NCBI RefSeq assembly: GCF_051401765.1
Contig: NC_135064.1
Location: 28,432,001-28,496,000 of the forward strand
Length of the DNA: 64,000 nt
DNA from: Calliopsis andreniformis
Taxonomy: Eukaryota; Arthropoda; Insecta; Hymenoptera; Andrenidae
Reading direction: 5' to 3'
Part shown: piece by piece, positions 37,395 to 51,374 of the stretch
Layout: each line of letters starts with the position of its first letter
Position numbering within the stretch: the stretch's first letter is position 1
Position numbers and translations under genes: made by a program
The notes under the pieces: generated by a model
Told to the model about the DNA's origin: nothing
Database searches by the model: none
Seen by the model: the letters and a program-made list of their open reading frames with translations, nothing else

Positions 37395-40300
37395 GAGCTG
37401 AAGTTCGAAACATGTGACACAAAATCCCATAAAACGATAGATTTATCTTACCCCTCGTCGATGCCAGCAGGTACCATGTTCACGGCGCATCGGTACGCTC
37501 TAAATACACGTTAGAAGCGTGGCTACTCGGTCGTTTAATCGAAGGCCGCAGGCAAACTTCCATGTCGAACCGTGAATATCGGCCCCTCGTATCTCGCCAC
37601 GATAAAAATCGCCACGGGTAATTTCGGCATCGTGCACATGTCGCGTCCCATCCGGCCTGGGCTGGTATTGCGCAAGGATCTACACTGGGAGGAACGGAAG
37701 GCGGCGTTATCTGATCGCGGAGATCTATCGATCGCACGGTGTTGATCGAACTCGGTACTTCTAATCAGGGGGCCACTTAGTCGCGGACACAATTTGGGGG
37801 AGACCTAGGTTTCAACCTACGATCTTGGGCACGAAGGTCCAACTGCACACCTGTCGGATATCTCTATAAAACTTTTTGTCATATTAGATTCTCAAAGAAG
37901 AGGCATCTTTATCCTAATAACGAGGCGTATTTAACGCCGTCCCAGACGAGTTAAACGATCATTAATGATAGCAGACTTGCTCATCTTTATCGTTATTATG
38001 TGAATGTAATGTGTTCACACGTATGTCTCTATGCATATCTATGTACCTATACGTATTGTGTCTACAAAGTACGTATCTTGATTTAATGTTGTCACTTAAT
38101 TATCTCTCGACATTCCCCTGGTTAGAAATTTACGATCGTATGATGTGTTACTTTAAATTAAGTTTCTAAAGGATATGATAACATTCCACATGTGCAATTC
38201 TGTTGACTGCAAAAGAAACTGCAAATAATCTTTTTGTCTCGTAATACAGGAGCATGTTCAAATTAATGTAATGTGTAATAGGATACTAGGATATAGACAT
38301 CCAGCGTCGATCATGATGAACGAGCCTATAAACTTTAACGACGCCGAAAACTGTAACCGACACTTTGTCAGAAGACCTATTTGTAAATCAATTTATTTGT
38401 TCACAGGCTTTGCATGTAGATAGGTACGTTGCACCAGTCCTTATTAATATTCGGCACACGCATCGATTTTAACGATCGAGGATCCTGTGGAAGGTGTGTG
38501 GAACGAGACAAGATGTGGGTCGATAAAACGGGAGTATTTATTTAGGAAATTATGTCAAAGAAATTTCACAACGAAACCTGGAATTATGATCTACCGATAC
38601 GTAATAATACAGAGAAGAAATTTCACATTTTCTTGTCGATTATATTACAAAATAAAATTTCTGTTTTCTTATTAACTGATCTGAGAAGTTCACGAAATTC
38701 AGTATATCCGCCAGACTCTCTAAAGATTCTAACTTGCCTTGAATTACTAAAAAAAAAAAAATGGTGATCACGACACATGCAGAATGTGTACAATGTAAGA
38801 ACCTCCAAAAAAAGTGCAAGATCATTGATCTCGCTGTGATCTTTGCAAAGAGAGGAAGGACACAAGGACCTTTAACGAAATCTCAAGGGATCGGCTTCTC
38901 AGGCCCGACCGCAGAGCTTTTCCGGTGCGACCCCACGTCAGTTGGAGTGACAGTGCACGCGATGCGCCGCGACCATCTGGTACCATCGATTGTCGCTGCT
39001 CGAACGTGACAAGTTCTCCGCTTGCCCATCGATCTTGGGGACGCGAGTCTTGGTCCCCTTTTGCGGTGATCGGCCGAGGACACGCGATTCACTCGACAAA
39101 GGTTCGTTCACTGGACAGTCTTTTGTCCGACACTTGAGAAACGCCAACTTCGGCACCTCTTCGTTGACACCCTGAGCTTTTGTCCCTCTGATGCATTTTT
39201 CTGAGGATTCGTGCGAAACGTTTGCTTGCTCCTTGCTCATAAGGCAAGAAAAAAATATCTTATAGTGAGACCAATATTCTTAGTCGTAAGTGAACCTTAA
39301 TAAGTAAATAATTTAGTTGAAAAATAAAATAGAAATGAGAGTAGAAAAAGAATTTCGATGGGTACAGGGACCTTGACTCTTGGACACACTTTAGGCTTCA
39401 TTTTTCTGTAATAACCGAGGTTCTTAGGGTCCTGTGAAGTGAAGGTTTAATAGGCTGTAGATTTATCATTCCCTCGACGAAATGATCAATGGATCAACCA
39501 AATGTAAAATAACTAAAAGGGATACTTTCTTCGTAAACCATTAAGTTCGAAGAATTTATAAAGGAAAAGATTAAAACGTGTGATAAAGTATCTCCCATCG
39601 AATCGATGAAAAGCACGAATTTATACTCCCTTTGCGTAATACGAAGAAATGATACGGTTACGGTACCATGTTATTTGGCCAAAGCCTGCTCGTTGAATGA
39701 TTGTGCAGCTGCACCTGCCAAGAATCATTAGCAAACAATCAGAGCATCGATCATTGAAATCGCAATCCCCGTAATTTGATTTCTGCGCACGAGACTATAA
39801 GTAAGAAAGATAACTACACATCCATGTAACATTCCATTTAATAGATCAACTACCAAATCCAATACAAAATCAACTATCCAATAACCTATTCCAAGACTTC
39901 CGCAGTTTCGCTATCCTAATAATTCCACTATTAATTATCTCTAACAGGTGTTCGAGAAGATTTCATCCTCTCGTCAAAAACAGAGCACTAAAGTCAAAGG
40001 CATCTAACTACCAACTCATCACCATAAACACCAGTGAAACTTAAAATGGTGTTGGAGACTTGGCGAAAAGATATCCCAGGTGGTAGGTTAAACGAAAAGG
40101 AAATCCCAGAGGGATCACAAGGGAACGACAAGTCGTGCACGACGTAATCATAAGTTGGGCAGCGTGGCGCGCGTTGCTTTCGTGCGAGGCGCAAAAGCTC
40201 TGGAGGATGATCGTAGCCGTCGATAACGCGCCTTTATCCGCAACAGCAACAAATTGGGCCTCCATAATCGCGCTAATGCATCAACCGCGGTGCACGAGTG

Positions 40301-43300
40301 TGACGGTAAAATTGCGGCGAGTCCTCTCGCGAAAAGGGTCGATCTTATCTCGAGTCCTTAAGTACGCGAGAAGCATTGTACACGCTCTAATCGGACACAG
40401 ACGCCCCTCGCACGAAGTGCTGGCATTTTTGCGTAGAAGCTGTAATCAACGAGCAATACGGTTCCACTTTTGAGTTAATGACCGGGAAAGCGACGCCTTC
40501 ACGTTTCACGTTCCTGGATTACTTAGCATGCTCCTTTAGGGGTGTTACAAAAATTCCATTGTCGAATCAGAGTATGGAATTATCTTCCTTTTATTTCTCA
40601 AGGGTAAATATTAATAAGTATTAGGACTATTTGGGTATATTATTAATTATATTCAACAGATAAGTAGTATTTTTAGCCATTGTTGCAATATTATTGGCCA
40701 CTATTGTAAGTACTAACATGGATGAACTGCGAACAATCCAGGATGTATCTAATATACATTCTCAAATATCCAGAGTGTAATCCAAGGTCCCCCCAAGAAG
40801 AAATTCCCTAGCATCAGCCAGCTCACAAAATTCAACAGGAACCCCCGAACTTCACCTTCCCTCGAATCGTCACAGAATTATCCCCCTTCACCTACGAAAG
40901 TAGAGAACGCAGAATTCGGGGGGCAGCGATCAGGGAGCGCAGCCAGATGCAATTGCATCTCCCTGACCGGGTTCGGCAGTAAAGCGATCCCCGATCCTCT
41001 CACGGTCCGCTCGCCGGACGAAATTAGAAAAGTGCCGGTATAAAACCAGGGTGGAAGGAGTTAGTTACAAGCTATGGTCGAACAGCTGCAACTGCGAGTC
41101 GAACGTCGGGATATCACGCGAGAGAGACGCGCGAACCAGAAAACAAGGACGTGGAAAAATACGGGGGTTCGGTGGGCGATGGGGCGCCATGGCGAAAAGA
41201 GTCGAAGACGACAACCCACCACTCAAAGCCTCGTAAAAAGGTCGAAATGTCGCTGAATGGCGGATCCGCGAGTCCATCGAGTCTGGTAAGTAATTCTTCA
41301 GCAATTACACGATTACTCGTAGCTGTTGCGCGTCAGCTCTGGACAGCCAGTAGTGCTGGTGGCGCAGACCAACGCTGGTCGTTAGAATATTTACTACTAT
41401 ATAATGGCTGCCCTGCCAAGGAAGAAACAGGCCGCGAGGCGCGACTGCGAGCAGGGCTCGAGACGGACAAGCGTTTCCTAGCGAACAGGTGAGCCGTCTT
41501 GTGCTCCCTCGAGGACCTTTTCCGCAAACCGCTCTTATACTCGCGATCGACAACTTTTTCTTTCCAGTTATTGTGGAGACAATAATCAACTTTTGAAAAT
41601 TCGGGTATCATGTCATACCAAAGGTACAGGACCTCGATTAATCGACTTTAAGTAAAAGTTAGTAACTTATTTTAGCATGTAGAAAAGCTCCTGAAAATTT
41701 GAGACACTGTTATCGAACACCCTGTATCATCGTTTGTGTTCAACCAAGAAACTACTATGCTCTTCATACTAATATAGCGAATACTCGAAAACCAAGATAC
41801 CAGAGATCGTGATTAACTACGAGACGGTTAATCGAGGCTTCACATTTAACTAGGTACCATTTTTGAACCTTATTTCATCTCTAAAAGAATTGCACCTAAC
41901 GATATTAATTATACATATAATGACTCGATCTATCATTTCCTGTTGCTAAGCATAGTGCTCAGTAAAGTATCTCCTAGAATCTGCAGTATAAGAACATGTA
42001 TCAGAAGTGTAGTTTTCTAGCACTTGGTGTCCTAGAGCACGAGGCACGAGAGAGCATCAGGCAACACAGATTAGAAGAGAGAAAGAAAGCGTAATTATTA
42101 CCCAGAGCGGTGGTATTGCTGGTACCGTCTCTAGACACGTATTATCGCTGGCGATTGATAGCGAGAGGTTCTAAGGTTCACGGGGGGAACACCGTGGACG
42201 TTTCTTACCGCAGGACGAACGGGTTACGTGGAATTGATGTAGCGTTACGAACACCGCGACGGGTGTAATGGATGTACTGCTGCTGGTGGCGCACGATAAG
42301 CCGCGAGAATGGATGCACTTTTCACGCATGTAGCTTTCGCTCACGGCGATGCACTTCTCGCGCTGTTGCAGGTGCTTTCCTTCTAATCGCGACCACTTTT
42401 CTTGCGACAGAAGGTAGCCCTTGCATCGCGCTGCCTTAATGAAACGGTGACCTCGAGGGACTATTTAATAAAATGCTACTCATTTTCCTCCCTATTATTA
42501 CCATTATCCTTTCTGGATCGTACTGAATGGGACCACTTAAAAGGAGCCATCCGAACGAAACCTTTGGGGTTGGAAATAAAATGAGATTGCTCTAGGTAGC
42601 ACTTTTTCATTTTACATGATTTTCAAAGAGTACAAGAGACGATTATATTACACAATTTGAAAAAATAACATCTCTCAACTATGTGGTATGTGAGCGAGTT
42701 AGTATGCTTGGTGATAAGAATGATCGTTGCTAGATGAACGATTTTCGTGAGTGAGGTGCGAATCTTTAAGAGAATGAAAGCGCAGGGGTTCGGGATCAGT
42801 TGTCGAATGGCTGTAGTTGCGTGTAGTTTTGGTCGTAACGTGTGGTACAATTACTTTTTATATATAACATATCTTTGAACCATGCAGCACCAAACACCTG
42901 TTTATTTCCTCTAGAGCTATAATAAATTTACCTCAGTAAATAAACCTGAAATTCGCTACCTAAATTCCTCCATAAAAGCGGCAATAAAGAATCGACAGAT
43001 AGCAGCGGGAACGACAACAATAATCCCCCTTGTAATGGAAACGGTGACCGTGCGAGGGTGCGTAATTCCCATAATTCCACAGTGGGCTCCCCTCGCGAGT
43101 GCATCGGGAATGGCACGATTCGCGATTCGGGCTGGCCTTGCAACAGGCGTCCCAGCGAGCACGCGAGAGCCGCGATTAGCAATTTGAATCGTTACTGCTG
43201 GCATTCCCACCGTTCTCGAGGTCGTCCACTCGAACTCGGTACGCCGAATTCCGCGCGCGAGACCGCATTATAGTCGGAGCTACCACCGACAACCCTCCCT

Positions 43301-44440
43301 CGTCCCGTTCACGTGCGTGGAATCGTTTCTAACGATGACTTTTGTACGCGGACAGCAGGTAAATACGGCCGCGGTATCAAAAGGAGAAGAAAAGGAGAGA
43401 GGGAGGGGTTGGGGAGGGGACGGGGAGGGCGAACACGGGGCCAAAACACGCGTGACCTGTATTTAAGGTGGTTTCGCTCGCTCTCGCTCGAGACTGGACC
43501 ACCTTTTTCGTTCTTATTTGCAAACCGCCCTCTCCGACTATTTCCCCCTCTCAGCCCTTCGCTGGCCGCGCACCCTCTGCTTGCACGCGAACGTGAGAAC
43601 CTGGATTCTTGCTTTTCCTATGCTGTAAGAACCTTAAACCGTGAAGGCCTCGAGGATATTGGTGTTGTGCATACTGTGCCACTTTTTTATTCCGAGTGAG
43701 AATACCAAGAATGTTTCAAGGTCACTAGCTTTACTCTTCGCTGTTTCCACGTATTGCTTGAGAGACTTTTTGGAACGAGGAGAAATATCAATGATCTACA
43801 GGCTTCTTTAATTCTCAGATACAGAACCCTTCGGTCCTGCAGACGAACAATTTACATCTAATTTTTGCTTCAGTCACAATCGAGCACTTACCGAGTCGGA
43901 ATAAGTTACCCCTTTTGTCTCGCTGGATATCATTAGAGGCAGGAAAAGGAAACCTCTGGTCACGAATTATGAGCATCCACAACCGTTGAAGCCACAAACA
44001 ATGGACAGCTTCCACTGGGACAAAGACAAAGTGGAGGAGCACTTTTTTAGGCTCCAACGAATTATCCCTCCCAGAGCAGCATCCCCCGCGAGCCCAGCGA
44101 AGAGGAACGCATCGAGCGTACAATCAGCTTTCCCGATATTTATTACAATAACCTCGAGAGTGACCCCTCTCGGTACCAACCCCCATAGCCCCGGGAACCG
44201 AGGAATCACCGTCCTCCCGATTCCAATTCGATATCACCAGCCGTGTGGATAGAAGGAACGGAGCCTCCGAGACTTTCCTGTATATCGGTCATCGGTAATA
44301 AATTTAGAAACAAATTGCCGGTCACCCCGACGATCCTCTCAAGAGGAGAGGCAGGGGGCTGCCGAGAGGAAGCTCCACGGTGCTCGGGTGGGAGAGCCGC
44401 AAAGCAAACAACAATAATAATTATTTGATAGGATGGAACG

Positions 44441-44460
44441 CGGGGCCCTACGCGGCCCCG
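44441..44460. repeat. GC-rich perfect hairpin
   Basis: CGGGGCC and GGCCCCG form a perfect 7-bp inverted repeat around a 6-base loop. It has no neighbouring gene and no evident function. Confidence 0.7.
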
Positions 44461-46765
44461 TAATATCTGTAATGGGATGTTCTACTCGAGTGACCTGTCA
44501 GGCGGCGCTGAATTAATGGCAGCCGAGATTTCGCGTGGAAACGGGACGATCGACGGCTGGGGTTGCGGGGGAGGGAGGAAACGTGGTGATCCGTGGCCAA
44601 GGGCCCGAAGACTGAGGGCAGCCGGTGTTCGCTCGTGGATCACGATCATCTCTCTTCGAGGCTACTCTATGGTGGATGGGGAACGTACCCGTGGCCCTCG
44701 CGCTCATATTTCTACGTACGCTTGCGGTGCACCAAGCGTCAGGGGTGGGAGGAGGGTTGAGAAGACTTCTTGGCACTCGTGCTGGTGATTCGTTCGCTCG
44801 ATGAGACCTGAAAAATTCTTGCTCGGTTGTATCTTGTACCTGCAGAAATGGTACTTGGTTTTCTTTCGAATTAAATACTTATTGTAGAGGGTGCTTTCTA
44901 AAACTGTTCATCTATAAAAAAAATAAATCCTAAATATTCCAAAAAGACAGTGTCTAATAAAATATATACATCTACTTATAAATAATTGGGTAGTAGATGT
45001 ATAGTAAAGAAAACATGTATGATTATTCCGACATGATAAATACACAAAAATGACCATCCCAGGTGTTTCTCATCGCTGAAGAAATAAATCTCCGATGAAA
45101 ATCAATGGGCTAACAAAAGACTCGTTTCCTTTTCAAGCAGCAGCCAAGGTGTCCATTTTCTACGACCCTCCTTTTCCGAGAGTAGAAACACCGTCAGCAT
45201 TCGGAAGGTATAATGACACGTTAAGGATAGTGGTAAAAGGGCGGACCCATCGTGCGCTAATTAAAAATCTGCCCATAGAATACATTGCCCTTGCCATTCT
45301 GGGCCTAGAGTGGGAAACAACGCCTACCTTGGGGTCCGATTTGACACTTCATCATTCGTCGAGCTCGCGGGACCCTGTCATTAAATCTAGATTAGTCTCG
45401 TAATCGTAAACCGCAGTGGGAGAGGCTCTCAGGCCTGAACGTCTCAAAGTAGCGAATCGTGAACTAATTTTCTGTCTTGATGTTTTCTTCTTAGCCATCT
45501 AGAGAGTACGTCTACCTTCTTTTTTCTGCTCATCAACCATACTCCGAGCAACGATTCCCTTTTGAAAACGCTCATCTTCACCACTCTCCTTCGTGTAGAT
45601 TTACTTTCTCGTAACAAATTTGTAAACGCCCCATATTAACTGTAATTCATACCGAATTTAAATTGTATAATAATATTATAATCCCTTTTCTTAATTATAG
45701 CTTCCAGCATATTAAGTACAGTACACATGTTCTATTAAAGTGGTACATTAAACTCATCCCCTGAAGCTGTGCCCACTGTTAAGGAAATAGCCTGTATCGC
45801 AGCGGTGAGTAAAATTTTCGAGGAAAATCTCGGTTGAATATGCGTAGCCGCGTCGAAATAGCGGTTATCAAGCCCTGTTTCGAGGTTGGCTGAATATCGC
45901 GGCAGGACGATGCAACGTCGCGGGCATTCAGCCCAATCCGCCGAAAAGGAACGAGGGTGGCGTGCTACATCGTGCCCATTGTGGATTCGTGCATACGTAA
46001 GTAAATGCCTTGCGGTAGAACGTGGCGAAACGTACAGAAAGACGTCCAGCTTACCGAGGATTAATGTCACGCTTAGGCACACGGTCCACTCGATAGTAGC
46101 GAGGAACTCTGATAATGCAGCATATGTAAGCAGACGGTTTTCAGACCTCTCTGCCGTGTCGCGATGCTTCGTGAAGGAGAAAATACTGAACAGAATTTCG
46201 AGATACAATATTGCAGGGATTTTCGAGACTTTTTTATAAATGAAAAAGGCAGACATCCTTTCTTCATACAATTAGAAAAGGACAAAATTAGTACTGTCAC
46301 GTGTGAAAGAATTTCAGTTTTAATTCAATTGAGCAGTGTTCTTTGATACATAGATTTAGCCAGCACATATTTCATAACATAAGCAGATATAACTTTTTAT
46401 ATATTTCACTGTTCTTAAGAATTTTATGTATTTTCCTTTGAGTTCATTTTCCCGTGGGGCTGCAAAATGATGTAGGTAGTTCACAGATACATGATGCTAA
46501 TATCGAATATGTTAAAGATGTAATTTCATCAATTAAAAAGAAAAACTATGCATGATTATGACAATAAAAGCAGAATGCAGGCTCGAAACGTTCGATTCAG
46601 TTCCGAGCAATTAGTGATGCAGAATTAAAATGGCAAATTAAAGTTGGCCGAAGTACGATTCCGTTTCTCATGCGGCTGTATCCTTATTTACCCAGCAACC
46701 CTGCGCTTTAACCTCCTTTAATTGCAGCCCCGAGACGGCCTACAATTTCGAAATTTCAACGTGTT

Positions 46766-46840
46766 ATGATGACTGATGCCGGACACGCGAAACAGGCCGC
46801 GGTTACGACGACTGAGGCTAGACACGCGAAACCGCGAGGG
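46766..46840. repeat. Imperfect 39-bp tandem duplication
   Basis: Two units each carry GACTGA, a short variable stretch, then GACACGCGAAAC and a CCGCG-type tail. The second starts 39 bases after the first. Confidence 0.75.
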
Positions 46841-49800
46841 GTTGAAACTCACGCGCCACATTCCGAGTCGTTTTCGAATCCCATGGGTCACGGTACCGAG
46901 AATCCCTGAGCTGAAACGGCATTGCCCCGATCTGCGAAAGCACCATCGACTTCAGGGACTCGCTCGAAATCACTGGCTCCCTGTATCTCGTAGCGCTGCT
47001 CTCTCTGTCCCGCGAAAATGAGAGTTTACTGCCGAAGAACGGTGCAGAGAGGCGCAGAGAGCCGAGGAACACTCCTTTGTCTCTTTATGGTCCGAAAGTG
47101 GCCCGTGGAGGAGCGAACGGCCGGTCGCCATCGACGTCCAGTCTTCTTCTCGGGACGCCACGAAGAAGTACGGTCGGATAATAACGAGTTTCGCTGTCGT
47201 CCCTTTCGCCCTTTCGCGTAGCGCGAGTCGTAAAGTCGGCTGCCCGTTCGCCAGCCCTTCCCTCCTTGCAGCCGACCGTTTTTCTTCCATCGTGCCCGGT
47301 GGACGATCGTGTCAAATTTTTATTGCGCCAACGAGGGCCTGTCTCGCGCGATCCTCGCCTTATAGGGATTGGGGTGGCTGAGAACTGGCAGCGCCAGAGG
47401 AACGGGGTCATGTGCCTCTTTTGTTGCCGATGATATTCGAAAATATAATAGAGTGATCGGTGATTTATGGCGAGGAAAGCTTTCGTTGCGGCTACTTAAG
47501 ATCGAACCCTGTTGTGAGACATTTTTCTTAGACTCTTTCATTCTTTATTATAGGTATAGTTCGTTGCGTGGAAATTGGGTGCCCTCGAATCTTTCTTTTG
47601 TTGCTGAATATTGACAGAGATGACGCAATGTGTAATTAGGTAAAAATTCTAGCGTGAACGGACATCTCAAAACTGGATTGAATTTAGAGTACTATGTTTC
47701 GATTTCCCTCTTGGCGATATATAAATGGTAACGAAAGTCTGCGCATTTTTACTTAAAATAATACAAAATTGATAACCTTAAATATAGTTATGTTAGATCT
47801 TAGAAAATGAAAGCATTGATAATTAATATTTCGTCTAGGCCGACGTCTTATCTCACGGAGTTATAGTAGTTGCAACAAGAAGGACTTTAAAGTGTTTCAA
47901 AAAGAAGACCTAAAGTATCGGCCTGAAAGTGGTACGAATTTAACCTCATATTCCAAATCACATTATTATTAACTACTTCGACATCTTCTTTAAGAATACA
48001 ACGAAATGGTGGAGTCAAAGAAATCTGCTGGAACACCCACCCATGATGCATTGGACTTGCACGATATAACTGTGGAAGGGCGCACACGTCCCGGAATTTT
48101 CGAAGGAATGAAAGACAAAAGCAAATAATTTTACAACATATTTTTTAATTCTTTGAACGAATAAAGAAAGAAATGTTTGCAACTCTCTAAACCTCTCAAC
48201 CCCATTTACTAAAATGTAAATGCATCAAAATCTCTGTTCATGAGATAAGATCTAGCAGCTGATCACCGAAGGAAGAGAGCGATATTTTTTTAAACGTCTG
48301 GTCCCAAGCGATGGAGTGGGCAAGCTGACGCAATATTCCAGAGTTGGTTATCCTTCCCACCCCCGTCGTGTTAAGAGGGAGGCAGAAGAGCCGCGAACCG
48401 AAGGGGAGGGAGAACGACGCATTACCAGATTGGCTCGCGCCGCTCGCATTCACCAGTCTTTTACATTCATGAAGCTTTTATTCGGTTGATTTGACTACAC
48501 GCTCTTCGCATTCACGGCTCTCGATTTGATTTGCATTGATTGGAGTGGCCGCTCTCCCGATAACCGACGCTGCCCCCGTGTACCAGCGGCCTCCTACCTC
48601 GTCTAGCACCATGATATCGCGCTGCCATCCTGGAAACGTACACTCGTCTTTTTCCCAGGGATAATTTCACGACGAGACGCTTGGAAGTTCTGCTCTGGAT
48701 CACTTCGACGTTTCCGTCTCTCGCTCGACGGCGATATATTGCAATTTGTTACAGAAAAAGCTGGCTGAGATAAAAAGGAAAATATAGGTAGGACTGTTCC
48801 ATTGTCCTAAAAGAATTTCCAATACATTCTTCTCCCAGAAAGTTCAGTGAAGATCATTCTACACACTTCATCTACAAATTGCTATTATACCTTAACTCCT
48901 TCTATGACATAATAGTGTCCGCAGAGAATGCCGAGGCAGGGTGGGCTCAAAGTTTAGAAATACCTCGCAAACAAGGGGATTCGCTGCTAAGTAGCAGTTT
49001 CCTAACAGTGGACTAGAGGTTCTTACGTAACGACGACAGTATTATGTCGGTGTCAGCGGTGAAACGATGATTAATCGATTGACGGTCACACATTTGTATC
49101 CCGGATTCCGTGACTTGTCACGGCTACCGCGGCGACGAGAAGAGGAAGTCGATGAATAACCTTTCAACCGCCATAGTATTTGCTGGCGAGGGGACCAAGC
49201 CGCCTGAATACCGACGTGTTCATTAATAAAAATCATGCGATCGTTAAATCGAAAATATTTAGAGTGTTGGTCAAGCGTCTCCCCCGTCGATCAATTTCGT
49301 ATATTCTTTCTCTTTTTATGGTAATGTGAATTACAATGATTATGAAATAGTGCAATGATGCAAAACAGTACACAGAAAGTAGGGTAAGAAATGCCATACA
49401 CGTACAGTCCATGTTAAAGTAGAGGCAAAAATATATTTTTAATAGTATCCTTTACTTGTACTTTCTCTCTAAAAATTATGCACGTAAGAAGTAGATTGTA
49501 CAGAAAATCACTGCACTTAAAGCAGCTTAAAAAGAGCATTCAATTCACCTAGAAAAAAGCAAAAATGCAAAAAAGCAACTAGAATAATATTTGCAGAATT
49601 ACATCGAAATCTCTGTAGACGATCGGAGACCACTTAAACATTGAGGAAGAGTAACACAGTGTGGGATCGATGGAACGGAAAAGATAAGAAATTCCAGGGC
49701 AGATCGACTGCATCCCTCTGGTCTTCGCACACGTTGCCTGTTGCTTCATTTTCCATCAAGGCTGGAGCAACTTCTGCACAGTATCTTACTCTCTACGCCC

Positions 49801-50805
49801 ATTGTGCCCCAAACATTCGAGCTCTCCCGATGATAGATAGTTCAGAGTCTCTTCCTTTCGAAGTCTCTCGATATCCTCAACCCTCAGGCGTAAAAAATGA
49901 GTGAATGTCACCCGAGAGACGTCAACGAGGGGACGATGGAGCAAGATTCTTCTACGTTTAATCGTCGCCGAATGAGTCTTGAATTTTTTTCTTGTTGAAA
50001 CGGATCCACCTGGGAATTTCTCAGATCAAATTGATTCGTACGCGATCGTTTCGCGGCTGATCCGTAGATCCTGGCGTTTCACCCTTCCCGACATCATTCA
50101 TCTCGCTGCTATACTATTAGTACAGTTATTTATGGTGAAAAAGAGTATAGATCGCGGCGCCTATTATGTATCGAGACCGCGCGTCCAACGGGGTGATTTA
50201 TGCGCCGCTGCAAATTGCCGCTTGTCCTTTGTGGGAGTCAGCAAAGCGACTCTGATTAAATCCTTTCGCTAGCCTGGTAATTTAACGACGTTTAGAGGTG
50301 GGCTCTGGGACAAGGCTTGTCGCGATCCCAGTATTTGGAAATCCTCTTTAATACTTGCAAATCTTCTCAAAGATTTTCTATATAATTTCAATTCTCTGTG
50401 GTATTGCAAATTAACGTGCACGTGTAAGTAAGATTAACTATTCGAATAAATAAGATAAAAGTAATTTCAAAATGAATGCATTCACGTGCATTTCACCGAA
50501 TGCTTTTCGCTTCTATTTCCATTGAGTCAGGTTATTGGTTCAACTGGTGGATAAATTCGCTCGTGTAAAGCTCGTAAAATTCTCTAAATCGTGCAGTTCT
50601 ACAGTTAATTCCATCTCATTATCTTAATTATAGAATCGCATGTCTTTAAAAATTTCATCAATTTGGAAAATGGAATATCGTGGAACGAGGAATCGAATTT
50701 GAAGTAATGCTTTTCGTTATCGCTGTTCATTCCATCACGAAGAGGAAGAGCGTCCATGCGGACAGAGAAGGAGTCTCTGAAATCCATAGAAATCGGAAGC
50801 CTTCA

Positions 50806-51374
50806 TTAACAGGGGCAAAAATCGTGTTTCGAACGAGTGTGCTCCTTCTCTGTGCTGTCGTCGATGAGCTTAAAGTGGAACATGGGGTAACGACGAAGCC
50901 TGAGCAGCTCGTGCTCCGTCTGCAACACGAGCATCTCCGCGTAATTATCCTGCAGCTTCTTGATCAGATCGGATCGCCTCATGAACATCCTTATCTTCCT
51001 CTCCACGTGTTCCTGCTGCCTCGCCTCGCTGATAGGATCGCGCCGCTGCTCCATCTCGCACCTCGCCACATTTGTCTCGAAGATCTGCCGATCGAGCTCC
51101 TCGTTCTTGCTCCTGATCGTCGCAATCTCCTTCTCGATGGAGCGAAATCGCGCCCGGTGGCCCTCAACGATACCCCCGAACCGACTCTTCATCGCCTCGA
51201 TGTCCGTGTTCAGCTGCTGCGGCGTCTTGTCGTCCTTCAGGCCCATGGCCCTGCGCTTCAAGTACGCCTGCATCTCTTTCGTCACTGTCACAGACTCTAA
51301 GAAACGAAGATCCTCTTGCAAATCTTCTAAACGCTTTCTGTGACACTCGTGTTCCCACTCTTTTAGCAAAGTAC
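50806..51374 (-). CDS. CFAP43: CFAP43 exon 8 (C-terminal coiled coil and stop)
   Basis: Begins after acceptor GTTTCCAG at 51375. The split codon G|GT gives Gly, then TLLKEWEHECHRKRLEDLQE. It carries long heptad-like coiled coil and the family's C-terminal motif LLRLRRYPMFHFKL, then a short divergent tail and the stop TAA at 50808-50806. No canonical AATAAA is seen close downstream on this strand; an ATTAAA lies at 50352-50347. Confidence 0.87.

Larger units (their letters stand above)
33701..50805. other. Intergenic region between two convergent genes
   Basis: About 17 kb without a supported gene on either strand. Open frames are short, overlap in several frames and carry no family motifs. 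Seen: a degenerate CAACACT repeat at 37308-37394, an A-run at about 38749-38761, an imperfect 39-bp tandem duplication at 46766-46840, a GC hairpin at 44441-44460 and a TATAAAA motif near 41039. CpG-rich and AT-rich patches alternate. Confidence 0.6.

Noticed and set aside
37796..37850. Possible tRNA T-loop (AGGTTTCAACCT)
   Set aside because: No matching acceptor stem or anticodon arm can be folded around it.
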